From DATEPR01 sp036503065 (lineage in GTDB: Bacteria > Actinomycetota > Actinomycetes > Mycobacteriales > Pseudonocardiaceae): 11,661 bases of DNA. This document shows positions 5,772 to 11,661 of this stretch, piece by piece. Position numbers and translations under genes: made by a program. Within the stretch, counting starts at the first letter, position 1. The number at the start of each line of letters is the position of its first letter. Under the pieces are notes generated by a model, which saw only the letters and a program-made list of their open reading frames with translations, was not told the origin of the DNA and did no database searches. The DNA lies in assembly GCA_036503065.1 (NCBI GenBank), contig DASXXM010000598.1, positions 1 to 11,661 on the forward strand, read 5' to 3'.

Positions 5772-5827
5772 ACGGCCGCCGGATGATCATCGACGACTTG
5801 CAGAGACGATCGAATATCGTGCGGCGG
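5772..5827 (+). repeat. 56-bp direct repeat upstream of the LanC-like gene (copy 1)
   Basis: It matches 7234-7289 at 48 of 56 positions with no gaps; the copies are 1462 bp apart. It contains a TGATCA palindrome and a short hairpin, ACGAT (5806-5810) with ATCGT (5816-5820). In copy 2 the stem is ACCAT with ATGGT, so the middle pair has changed on both sides and pairing is kept. The function is unknown. The rest of the 288-bp gap 5620-5907 holds the inverted repeat described separately and no convincing gene. Confidence 0.75.
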
Positions 5828-5907
5828 GCGCGCCACCAACACGGCCAACAGTCCGCGCCTGACCTCACGGATGGTTACTCGGCGATGATCGTCGTTATGG
5901 TGATGGC

Positions 5908-7248
5908 GTGTCTGGTGCTTCGAGGTATCGCGAGTTGGGGGAGGCCGGCTGGGCTTGGGTCCTGGGCCAGGTCCGGCACGACGACGGGCCGTGGCTGCCC
6001 GAGGTGGTCGGCGACGATCCACCGCGGCCGGACGAGGACCGCGACTCGCTCTACGCGGGCATCGCCGGACTGGCTCCCGTGCTCGCCGAGCTCAGCCGCC
6101 ACCGCGAGCTGAACGGCGACGAGACGGCATTGGCGGCGGGCATCATCGACGGGCTGAGCCGGGCATCGGCGGTCCGCGTCGACGCGTCGCTGTACGACGG
6201 CCTCGCCGGTGACGTGACCGCGCTGCGGTTGCTGGCTCCCGGGCGGGAGCGGGTGGCGATGGCGCGGCTGGCCGAGCTGCGCACGCCCACCGGCTGGGAA
6301 CCGGCGCCGACCATCCAGGCTGAGTCGCACGGCCCGGTGACGGACATCATCTCCGGCAGCGCCGGGGTGGTGCTCGCCGCCGCCTGGGCCGGGGGCGAGG
6401 CCGCCACCGCGGTCATGACGACCGGGGGCGAGGCGCTCCTCCAGGTGGCCGAGCCGACCGAGGCCGGCCTGGACTGGCGGATGTGGCCCGGGCATCGGTC
6501 CAGCAACCCCAACTTCTCGCACGGCACCGCCGGCGTGGCCGCGGCGCTGGCCGTGGCCGGGCATGCCCTCGACCGGGCCGACTTCGTCGACGCCGCGCGG
6601 CAGGGCGCCGAGCACCTGTTGCGCATCGCCTCGCTCGACGACGGCAAGTTCATTGTGGAGCACACCATCCCGCGGTCGCAGCGCGACGTGGAGCCGGTGA
6701 CGTACAACTGGTGTCACGGCCCGGCCGGCACCTCCCAGCTGTTCGCCGCGCTGGCCCGCGCCGGGGTCGAGCGGGTCGGCGGCTTCGAGGTCGGCGAGCT
6801 GCGCAGGCGCTGCCTCCATTCGGTCCTGACGTCCGGTGTCCCGCGCCGGCTCCGCCCCGGCTTCTGGGACAACGACGGGCGTTGCTGCGGCACCGCGGGC
6901 GTCGGCGACATCCTGCTCGACGCCGCCCAGGACACCACGGACGAGCCCTACGCGGCGCTGCTGCTGCGCGGCGCCGAGACGATGGCCGATGCCCTGGTCG
7001 AGCGCGCGATCCGGGACAACATGGGGGCGCGCTGGCGGTTCGTGGAGCACCGGCAGGACCCGCCGCTGCTGCCGCCGGGCACGGCGTGGATGCAGGGCGC
7101 GGCGGGGATCGCCGCGTTCCTGCTGCGCTTCGCCCGCGTCCTGGAAGACGGCCCGACCGCCGCGGTCGCCGACCGCCCGGACCAGTGGTGGACCGTGCCC
7201 GAGCGGCTGTGCGTTACCCGAGCAGGTGGGTGCACGGCCGCCGGTTGA
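5908..7248 (+). CDS. Stand-alone LanC-like lanthionine cyclase with a Cys-Cys-Gly zinc motif
   Basis: Predicted 446-residue LanC-family protein. In this family a zinc ion activates cysteine thiols for addition to dehydrated Ser or Thr, making lanthionine rings. The repeated alpha/alpha barrel signatures are visible: DIISGSAGVVLAAAW with Asp146, NFSHGTAGVAAALA with His205, YNWCHGPAGTSQLF with Cys269, and RCCGTAGVGDILLD with Cys326 and Cys327. Asp146 and His205 correspond to NisC Asp141 and His212. The zinc site appears to be Cys/Cys/Cys, because the usual Cys-His of NisC is Cys-Cys, as in ProcM-type synthetases. The start is GTG at 5908; the frame is closed by a stop at 5860 and has no other good start, and no ribosome site is evident. 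No dehydratase, protease or transporter gene is present, so the substrate is unknown; a glutathione-adding LanCL-like role is also possible. Its 3' end overlaps repeat copy 2. Confidence 0.85.
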   Translation: MSGASRYRELGEAGWAWVLGQVRHDDGPWLPEVVGDDPPRPDEDRDSLYAGIAGLAPVLAELSRHRELNGDETALAAGIIDGLSRASAVRVDASLYDGLAGDVTALRLLAPGRERVAMARLAELRTPTGWEPAPTIQAESHGPVTDIISGSAGVVLAAAWAGGEAATAVMTTGGEALLQVAEPTEAGLDWRMWPGHRSSNPNFSHGTAGVAAALAVAGHALDRADFVDAARQGAEHLLRIASLDDGKFIVEHTIPRSQRDVEPVTYNWCHGPAGTSQLFAALARAGVERVGGFEVGELRRRCLHSVLTSGVPRRLRPGFWDNDGRCCGTAGVGDILLDAAQDTTDEPYAALLLRGAETMADALVERAIRDNMGARWRFVEHRQDPPLLPPGTAWMQGAAGIAAFLLRFARVLEDGPTAAVADRPDQWWTVPERLCVTRAGGCTAAG

Positions 7249-7289
7249 TCATCGATAACTTGTGGAGACCATCGAACATGGTGCGGCGG
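7234..7289 (+). repeat. 56-bp direct repeat at the 3' end of the LanC-like gene (copy 2)
   Basis: It matches copy 1 at 48 of 56 positions. Its first 15 bases encode the last four residues (T-A-A-G) and the stop codon of the LanC-like gene. The hairpin stem here is ACCAT (7268-7272) with ATGGT (7278-7282). Together the copies bracket the cyclase gene. Confidence 0.75.
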
Positions 7290-7320
7290 TCGCCGGACAC
7301 CGCGTAGCGGCGGTCGCCGG
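7283..7320 (+). repeat. Two tandem copies of a 14-bp GC-rich sequence
   Basis: GCGGCGGTCGCCGG occurs perfectly at 7283-7296 and again at 7307-7320, 24 bp apart, the first copy overlapping the end of the 56-bp repeat. Each has an internal GGCG/CGCC dyad. They could be protein-binding sites or low-complexity GC sequence. Confidence 0.5.
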
Positions 7321-7342
7321 CCGGTTCGGCCGCGTGGAACCG

Positions 7343-7361
7343 CGCCCGCCGACGGCGGGCG
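7343..7361. terminator. GC-rich hairpin between convergent genes
   Basis: CGCCCGCC (7343-7350) and GGCGGGCG (7354-7361) form a perfect 8-bp stem with a GAC loop. It lies 95 bp past the LanC-like stop and 138 bp past the sufT stop on the opposite strand, so it may end transcription from both sides. There is no T-tract. The gap 7249-7498 otherwise holds the repeats noted separately and nothing I recognise as a gene. Confidence 0.5.
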
Positions 7362-7498
7362 GTGTGGGACGCCGACGCGGTCCGCGACGCCTTCAGCGGT
7401 CGGCCGCGGTCAGGGGAACAACCGGAAGATCGGCGCCGTCGCCAGCCTGAGGACTGCCGGCAAGGGCGATGGCGAAAAAGGCTCCTACGCGTCCGGTA

Positions 7499-7894
7499 TC
7501 AGACGGTGAAACCAAGGGCTCGCAGTTGTTCCCGGCCGTCCTCGGTGATCTTTTCCGGGCCCCACGGGGGCATCCATACCCAGTTGATCTTGATGTCGTT
7601 GACGAGACCACCGCCAGGGCCGCCGGTGAGGGCGCCGCGCGCCTGGTCCTCGATGACGTCCGTCAGCGGGCAGGCCGCCGACGTCAGCGTCATGTCCAGG
7701 ATCGCGATGTTCTCCTCGTCGACCCTGATGTCGTAGACCAGGCCCAGATCAACCACGTTGATGCCGAGTTCCGGGTCCACGACGTCGCGCATGGCCTCCT
7801 CGACGTCGTCGATCGCGGCTACGTCCGCTCGGGGGGCGGGGGGCTCCGGCAGGGCCGCCGCGGTGCGGTCGGTCGCTACGTCCGGCTCGTTCAT
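7499..7894 (-). CDS. sufT: SufT-type iron-sulfur cluster assembly factor (DUF59/MIP18 family)
   Basis: Predicted 131-residue cytoplasmic maturation factor thought to help deliver Fe-S clusters to target proteins. After a variable acidic N terminus of about 25 residues, the DUF59 domain is clear: DPELGINVVDLGLVYDIRVD, then MTLTSAACPLTDVI with the conserved Cys, and a C-terminal WMPPWGPEKITEDGREQLRALGF. The start ATG at 7894 overlaps the sufU stop as ATGA and has GAGGAG upstream within the sufU coding sequence. The frame extends upstream to 7963, but that part overlaps sufU and looks random. It is the last gene of the suf operon, convergent with the LanC-like gene. Confidence 0.92.
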   Translation of the reverse strand: MNEPDVATDRTAAALPEPPAPRADVAAIDDVEEAMRDVVDPELGINVVDLGLVYDIRVDEENIAILDMTLTSAACPLTDVIEDQARGALTGGPGGGLVNDIKINWVWMPPWGPEKITEDGREQLRALGFTV

Positions 7895-8355
7895 GACTGC
7901 TCCTCGGGCTTGTTGGCCCTGGCTACGGCGTCCTTGAACGCCATCCAACCCAACAGGGCGCATTTGACCCGTGCCGGGTACTTGGCCACGCCTGCGAACG
8001 CGATTCCATCCTCCAGCACGGCCTCGTCCGGCTCGATCTGGCCTCGGCCCTGCATCAGCTCCACGAACGAGTCCATCGTGCCGAACGCCTGCGCCACCGT
8101 GCGACCGACGACCAGGTCCGTCAGCACCGACGTGGCGGCCTGGCTGATGGAACAGCCCTGGCCGTCATACGACACGTCCGCGACCTCGGCCGCCACACCA
8201 CTGCCCTTCAGGTGCACGCGCAGGGTCACCTCGTCACCACAGGTGGGGTTGACGTGGTGCACCTCCGCCTCGTACGGCTCGCGCAGGCCTCGCCCGTGCG
8301 GGTGCTTGTAGTGGTCCAGGATGATCTCCTGGTACATCTGGTCCAGTCGCATCAT
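7891..8355 (-). CDS. sufU: SufU, zinc-dependent sulfurtransferase partner of SufS
   Basis: Predicted 154-residue protein that takes persulfide sulfur from SufS and passes it to the SufBCD scaffold. The zinc ligands typical of SufU are present: Cys39 and Asp41 in NPTCGDEV, Cys68 in GQGCSIS and Cys132 in ARVKCALLGW. The length and the internal insertion (MDSFVELMQGRGQIEPDE) separate it from IscU. The gene overlaps sufS by ATGA at 8355-8352. Two successive ATG codons make the exact start ambiguous by one residue. Because SufU replaces SufE in Gram-positive bacteria, no sufE is expected. Confidence 0.95.
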   Translation of the reverse strand: MMRLDQMYQEIILDHYKHPHGRGLREPYEAEVHHVNPTCGDEVTLRVHLKGSGVAAEVADVSYDGQGCSISQAATSVLTDLVVGRTVAQAFGTMDSFVELMQGRGQIEPDEAVLEDGIAFAGVAKYPARVKCALLGWMAFKDAVARANKPEEQS

Positions 8356-9644
8356 GCCGTCCCGAAGAACCGCTGTGCCGCACGAACCCCGTCCAGCAAC
8401 GCGGTCACGTCATCCAGATCGTTGTACAGGTAGAACGTCGCCCGGACCGTGCCCGGCACGCCGAAGCGGCGGTGCAGCGGCCACGCGCAGTGGTGACCGA
8501 CCCGGACCTCGACTCCGAGGCTGTCCAGGACCTGCCCCGCGTCATGCGGGTGAATTCCGTCCACGACGAAGGAAACAGCGCCACCCCGGTCCGCTGTTCC
8601 CGTCCGGCCCTCGGGTGTCGGACCGATGATCCGGACGCCGGGAATCTCGGCCAGGCCAACGAGGGCCGCGTCGGTCAGGCGGTGCTCGTGTTCTGCGATG
8701 CGGTCCATGCCGACGGCGCTCAGATACTCGACGGCCGCGCCGAGGCCGACCGCCTGCGAGGTCATCGGCACGCCTGCCTCGAACCGCTGCGGCGGCGCGG
8801 CAAACGTGGACCTGGCCATGTGGACCATCTCGATCATCGAGCCACCGGTGAGGAACGGCGGCATGACCGACAACAGCTCGTACCGCCCGTACAGGACACC
8901 GACGCCGGACGGGCCGAGCATCTTGTGACCGGAGAACACCGCGAAGTCCACGCCGAGCGCGGCGAGGTCCACCGGCGAGTGCGGCACCGACTGGCAGGCG
9001 TCCAACACCGTCAGCGCGCCGACCTCGCGCGCCCTGGCCACCAGGGCGGCGGGCGGGTTGACCGTGCCGAGCACGTTGGACTGGTGCGTGAACGCGACGA
9101 CCTTGGTGTGGTCGTTGATCAGGTCGTCGATGTCGGTGGTGTCCAGCCGGCCCTCGTCGGTCACGCCGAACCAGCGCAGCGTCGCGCCGGTGCGTTCGGC
9201 CACCTGCTGCCAGGGCACCAGGTTCGCGTGGTGCTCCATCTCGGTCACGACGATCTCGTCGCCGGGGCCGACGCGGAACCGCTCCGCCTCCGGGGCGCCG
9301 GTGGCGGCGTTGGTCATCGCGTAGGCGACCAGGTTGATGCCCTCGGTGGCGTTCTTGGTGAACACGATCTCGTCCGACCGCACGCCGACGAAACCGGCGA
9401 TCAGGTCCCGCGCGTGCTCGTAGGCGTCGGTGGCCTCCTCCGCGAGCTGGTGCGCACCGCGGTGCACGGCCGCGTTGGACGTCTCCAGGAAGACACGCTC
9501 GGCGTCCAGCACCTGCCGGGGCCGCTGCGATGTGGCCCCGGAATCCAGATACACCAGCGGTTTCCCGTCCCGCACGGTCCGGCCGAGGATCGGGAAGTCC
9601 TTGCGGATGGCCAGCACGTCCAGCGGCAGCGCGGCGATCGTCAT
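8352..9644 (-). CDS. sufS: SufS, group II cysteine desulfurase
   Basis: Predicted 430-residue pyridoxal-phosphate enzyme that converts cysteine to alanine and holds the sulfur as a persulfide. Visible are YLDSGATSQRP near the N terminus, EMEHHANLVPW with the PLP-stacking His, the cofactor Lys241 in FSGHKMLGPSG, and the acceptor Cys386 in GHHCAWPLHRRFG on the short loop typical of group II enzymes. The length is slightly above the family average. The start overlaps the sufC stop by four bases (ATGA), and its own stop overlaps the sufU start in the same way, so the three are translationally coupled. Confidence 0.96.
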   Translation of the reverse strand: MTIAALPLDVLAIRKDFPILGRTVRDGKPLVYLDSGATSQRPRQVLDAERVFLETSNAAVHRGAHQLAEEATDAYEHARDLIAGFVGVRSDEIVFTKNATEGINLVAYAMTNAATGAPEAERFRVGPGDEIVVTEMEHHANLVPWQQVAERTGATLRWFGVTDEGRLDTTDIDDLINDHTKVVAFTHQSNVLGTVNPPAALVARAREVGALTVLDACQSVPHSPVDLAALGVDFAVFSGHKMLGPSGVGVLYGRYELLSVMPPFLTGGSMIEMVHMARSTFAAPPQRFEAGVPMTSQAVGLGAAVEYLSAVGMDRIAEHEHRLTDAALVGLAEIPGVRIIGPTPEGRTGTADRGGAVSFVVDGIHPHDAGQVLDSLGVEVRVGHHCAWPLHRRFGVPGTVRATFYLYNDLDDVTALLDGVRAAQRFFGTA

Positions 9645-10414
9645 GGCGCGACAGCCTCCTCCTGCTTGCCGGCGTAGCGCACGTAGCCGTCGTCCTCGAG
9701 GACCTGGGCCAGTTCCGAGCCGCCGGACTCGACGATCCGGCCACCGGCGAACACGTGCACGAAGTCCGGCGTGATGTGCTTGAGGATGCGGGTGTAGTGC
9801 GTGATCAGCATGACGCCGACGTCACCGGCGGCCTTGTACCGGTTCACGCCTTCGGACACCACGCGCAGCGCGTCCACGTCCAGGCCCGAGTCGGTCTCGT
9901 CGAGGATCGCGATCTTCGGTTTGAGCAGCGACATCTGCAGGATCTCGTGCCGCTTCTTCTCGCCGCCGGAGAAGCCCTCGTTGACGCTGCGCTCGGCGAA
10001 CGCGGTGTCGATCTCCAGGTCGGTCATGGCCTGCTTGACGTCCTTGACCCAGTGCCGCAGCGCGGGCGCCTCGCCACGCACGGCGGTCACCGCGGTGCGC
10101 AGGAAGTTCGACATGGACACGCCGGGCACCTCGACCGGGTACTGCATGGCCAGGAACAGGCCGGCCCGCGCGCGCTCGTCCACGGTCATGCCGAGCACGC
10201 TCTCGCCGTCCAGCAGCACCTCGCCGCTGGTGACCCGGTACTTGGGGTGGCCTGCGATGGCGTAGGACAGGGTCGACTTGCCCGACCCGTTGGGGCCCAT
10301 GATGGCGTGCGTCTCGCCCGCGTTGATGGTCAGGTCGACACCCGTGAGGATCTGCTTCTCGCCGTCGTCCACGGCGACCGAGACATGCAGGTCCTTGATT
10401 TCGAGAGTTGCCAT
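9641..10414 (-). CDS. sufC: SufC, ABC-type ATPase of the SufBCD scaffold
   Basis: Predicted 257-residue soluble ABC ATPase that drives conformational change in the SufBCD complex during cluster assembly. Walker A is GPNGSGKS at residues 40-47. The signature is FSGGEKKRHEI, with the extra lysine and arginine typical of SufC. Walker B is ILDETDSGLD, followed by the switch His in LITHYTR. There are no membrane segments. AGGAG lies 13 nt before the ATG, somewhat far. It follows the Rieske gene by a 36-nt gap and overlaps sufS by ATGA. Confidence 0.96.
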   Translation of the reverse strand: MATLEIKDLHVSVAVDDGEKQILTGVDLTINAGETHAIMGPNGSGKSTLSYAIAGHPKYRVTSGEVLLDGESVLGMTVDERARAGLFLAMQYPVEVPGVSMSNFLRTAVTAVRGEAPALRHWVKDVKQAMTDLEIDTAFAERSVNEGFSGGEKKRHEILQMSLLKPKIAILDETDSGLDVDALRVVSEGVNRYKAAGDVGVMLITHYTRILKHITPDFVHVFAGGRIVESGGSELAQVLEDDGYVRYAGKQEEAVAP

Positions 10415-10450
10415 CTCTGCTTCGTTTCTCCTGGTGTTGCTGGAAAGTCC

Positions 10451-10774
10451 TCAGTTGATCCGGTGGGTCGCGTCCACGTGTACGTCCCCTTCGGACACTC
10501 GAACGGCGAACACGTCCACCGGTTCGGTGGCCGGCAGCGACGACGGCGCCCCCGTGCGCAGGTCGAAGCACGACCCGTGCAGGAAGCACTCGATGCCCCT
10601 GCCGGTCACCTCTCCGTCGCTCAACGCCAGTTCGGCGTGCGTGCACTCGTCGCGCAGGGCGTGCACCTCGTCGCCATGGCGCACCAGCACGACGGGTGTG
10701 TCGCCGACCTCGACCGCGAAGGGCTTGCCGTCGTCGAGGTCGGCGAGCGCGCACACCCGCGTGGCTTGAGTCAT
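10451..10774 (-). CDS. Rieske-type [2Fe-2S] ferredoxin within the suf operon
   Basis: Predicted 107-residue small Rieske protein. The cluster ligands are Cys44 and His46 (CTH) and Cys63 and His66 (CFLH), 16 residues apart, in the order found in ferredoxins of aromatic-ring oxygenases. The gene sits between sufD and sufC with 31- and 36-nt gaps, a position common in actinobacterial suf operons. It may donate electrons during cluster assembly, but that role is inferred. The start ATG 10774 has GGAG seven bases upstream; the open frame further upstream is sufD in another frame. Confidence 0.92.
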   Translation of the reverse strand: MTQATRVCALADLDDGKPFAVEVGDTPVVLVRHGDEVHALRDECTHAELALSDGEVTGRGIECFLHGSCFDLRTGAPSSLPATEPVDVFAVRVSEGDVHVDATHRIN

Positions 10775-10805
10775 TGACTCGCTCCGCTCGCAGGTTTGGC
10801 CGCCG

Positions 10806-11661
10806 TCATTCGCCGACCACCGCGAGTTCCGCCTCGATGGCCGCCTCCAGCCGCTCCCGCAGCGCGGGCACGGCGATCTTGGCCAGCACCTCGTGGAAGA
10901 AGCCGCGCACCACAAGCCTGCGGGCCTGGTCCTCGGGAATGCCGCGGGCCTGCAGGTAGAACAACTGCTCGTCGTCGAACCGGCCGGTGGCGCTGGCGTG
11001 ACCGGCACCGACGATCTCGCCGGTCTCGATCTCCAGGTTGGGCACCGAGTCGGCGCGGGCGCCGTCGGTGAGCACCAGGTTCCGGTTCAGCTCGTACGTG
11101 TCGGTGCCCTCGGCGGCGGCCCGGATCAGCACGTCGCCGATCCACACGGTGTGCGCGCCTGCGCCCTGCAGCGCGCCCTTGTAGGCGACCCTGCTGCGGC
11201 AGTGCGGCACGGCGTGGTCGACGAACAGCCGGTGCTCCAGATGCTGGCCCGCGTCGGCGAAGTACAGCCCGGTGAGCTCGGCATCGCCGCCCCGGTCGGC
11301 GAACGTGACGGTCGGCGCGACCCGGACCAGGTTCCCGCCCAGGGCGACGACCGTGTGACGGAAGGTGGCGTCACGGCCCAGCCGGGTGTGGTGCGAGGTC
11401 AGGTGGACGGCGTCGTCGGCCCAGTCGTACACCGCGACCACGGTCAGCCTGGCGCCGTCGGCCACGACGAACTCCACGTTGTCCGCGTGCGTGCCGGAAC
11501 CGGTGTAGTCCAGGACCACTACGGCCTCGGCGAACTGCTCCACCAGGATCTGGATGTGGCCGTAGCTGACCTGGCCGGTCCCGGCGCCCTCGATGGACAC
11601 CGAGATCGGCTCGGACCTGGTGTCGCGCACGAACGTGAGCAGGAGCGCCTCGTCGAACGAG
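10806..11661 (-). CDS. sufD: SufD, scaffold subunit of SufBCD (5' end outside the window)
   Basis: The last 284 or so codons of sufD. The frame stays open to the right edge, so the GTG at 11630 is an internal codon and not the start. The C-terminal beta-helix and helical region are clear: CRSRVAYKGALQGAGAHTVW, IGDVLIRAAAEGTDTYELNR, PNLEIETGEIVGAGHASATG and the closing ARRLVVRGFFHEVL. The His in GAGHASATGRFD matches the SufD histidine implicated in cluster formation at the SufB-SufD interface. SufB has a similar C-terminal half, but the sequence wording and the position directly before the Rieske gene and sufC favour SufD. sufB is expected just beyond the right edge. Confidence 0.93.
   Translation of the reverse strand, partial: SFDEALLLTFVRDTRSEPISVSIEGAGTGQVSYGHIQILVEQFAEAVVVLDYTGSGTHADNVEFVVADGARLTVVAVYDWADDAVHLTSHHTRLGRDATFRHTVVALGGNLVRVAPTVTFADRGGDAELTGLYFADAGQHLEHRLFVDHAVPHCRSRVAYKGALQGAGAHTVWIGDVLIRAAAEGTDTYELNRNLVLTDGARADSVPNLEIETGEIVGAGHASATGRFDDEQLFYLQARGIPEDQARRLVVRGFFHEVLAKIAVPALRERLEAAIEAELAVVGE

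Noticed and set aside
5723..6112. 129-codon plus-strand frame across repeat copy 1 and the start of the LanC-like gene
   Set aside because: It overlaps the LanC-like gene for over 200 bases and its second half is a clear shadow of it; similarity between the repeat translations is explained by DNA repeat identity.
7895..7963. Longer N terminus for SufT starting at 7963
   Set aside because: The extra 23 residues are the sufU sequence read in another frame; the ATGA overlap with GAGGAG upstream gives a normal start.
8472..10777. Two long plus-strand frames opposite sufS, sufC and the Rieske gene
   Set aside because: They are antisense to well-supported genes; the translations are rich in Arg, His, Gly and Val with no recognisable motif.
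10775..11008. N-terminal extension of the Rieske protein to 11008
   Set aside because: This stretch encodes the C terminus of SufD in another frame, and ATG 10774 has its own ribosome site.
1..11661. CRISPR array, tRNA or rRNA genes, complete insertion sequence
   Set aside because: No regularly spaced repeat series, tRNA-like cloverleaf, rRNA motif or transposase was seen in the window.

Overview
This is a high-GC actinobacterial chromosome segment. The codon use, the short ATGA gene overlaps, the likely leaderless starts and the actinobacterial suf gene order all fit. The protein types suggest the order Pseudonocardiales, but I cannot fix the genus from the sequence alone.

Left part (1-2490, minus strand): a secreted S53 (sedolisin-type) serine-carboxyl peptidase without a propeptide domain is followed at its 3' end by a hairpin at the window edge. 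A 292-bp regulatory gap separates it from a GNAT acetyltransferase with an acidic tail.

Centre (2563-5619, plus strand): an alkylation-damage repair cluster and the most interesting part of the window. It encodes an ECF sigma factor, then (ATGA overlap) an O6-alkylguanine-DNA alkyltransferase carrying an Ada-type Cys4 zinc/methylphosphotriester domain at its C terminus, then AlkB, then a second 2-oxoglutarate/Fe(II) oxygenase of the damaged-DNA oxygenase family (PF09859 type). Nearly identical ECF-type promoters, with the same 16-nt spacer and the same 8-nt distance to the start codon, precede the sigma gene and the last oxygenase gene. This predicts an autoregulated sigma regulon with leaderless mRNAs. 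The E. coli Ada layout (zinc sensor, AraC-type activator, alkyltransferase) appears rearranged here: sensor and alkyltransferase are fused in the opposite order, the AraC part is absent, and an ECF sigma factor takes the regulator's place.

Right of centre (5620-7498): a stand-alone LanC-like cyclase with a Cys-Cys-Gly zinc motif. An imperfect 56-bp direct repeat sits upstream of it and overlaps its 3' end. The repeats contain a small hairpin whose stem is kept by a paired base change. No lanthipeptide dehydratase or convincing precursor gene is present.

Right part (7499-11661, minus strand): the distal half of a SUF iron-sulfur assembly operon, read sufD (5' end outside the window), a Rieske-type ferredoxin, sufC, sufS, sufU, sufT. 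The last four are joined by ATGA overlaps. sufB and the usual regulator gene would lie beyond the right edge. The link from Fe-S assembly to the central Fe(II)-dependent repair enzymes is only proximity; the two units are separately transcribed.
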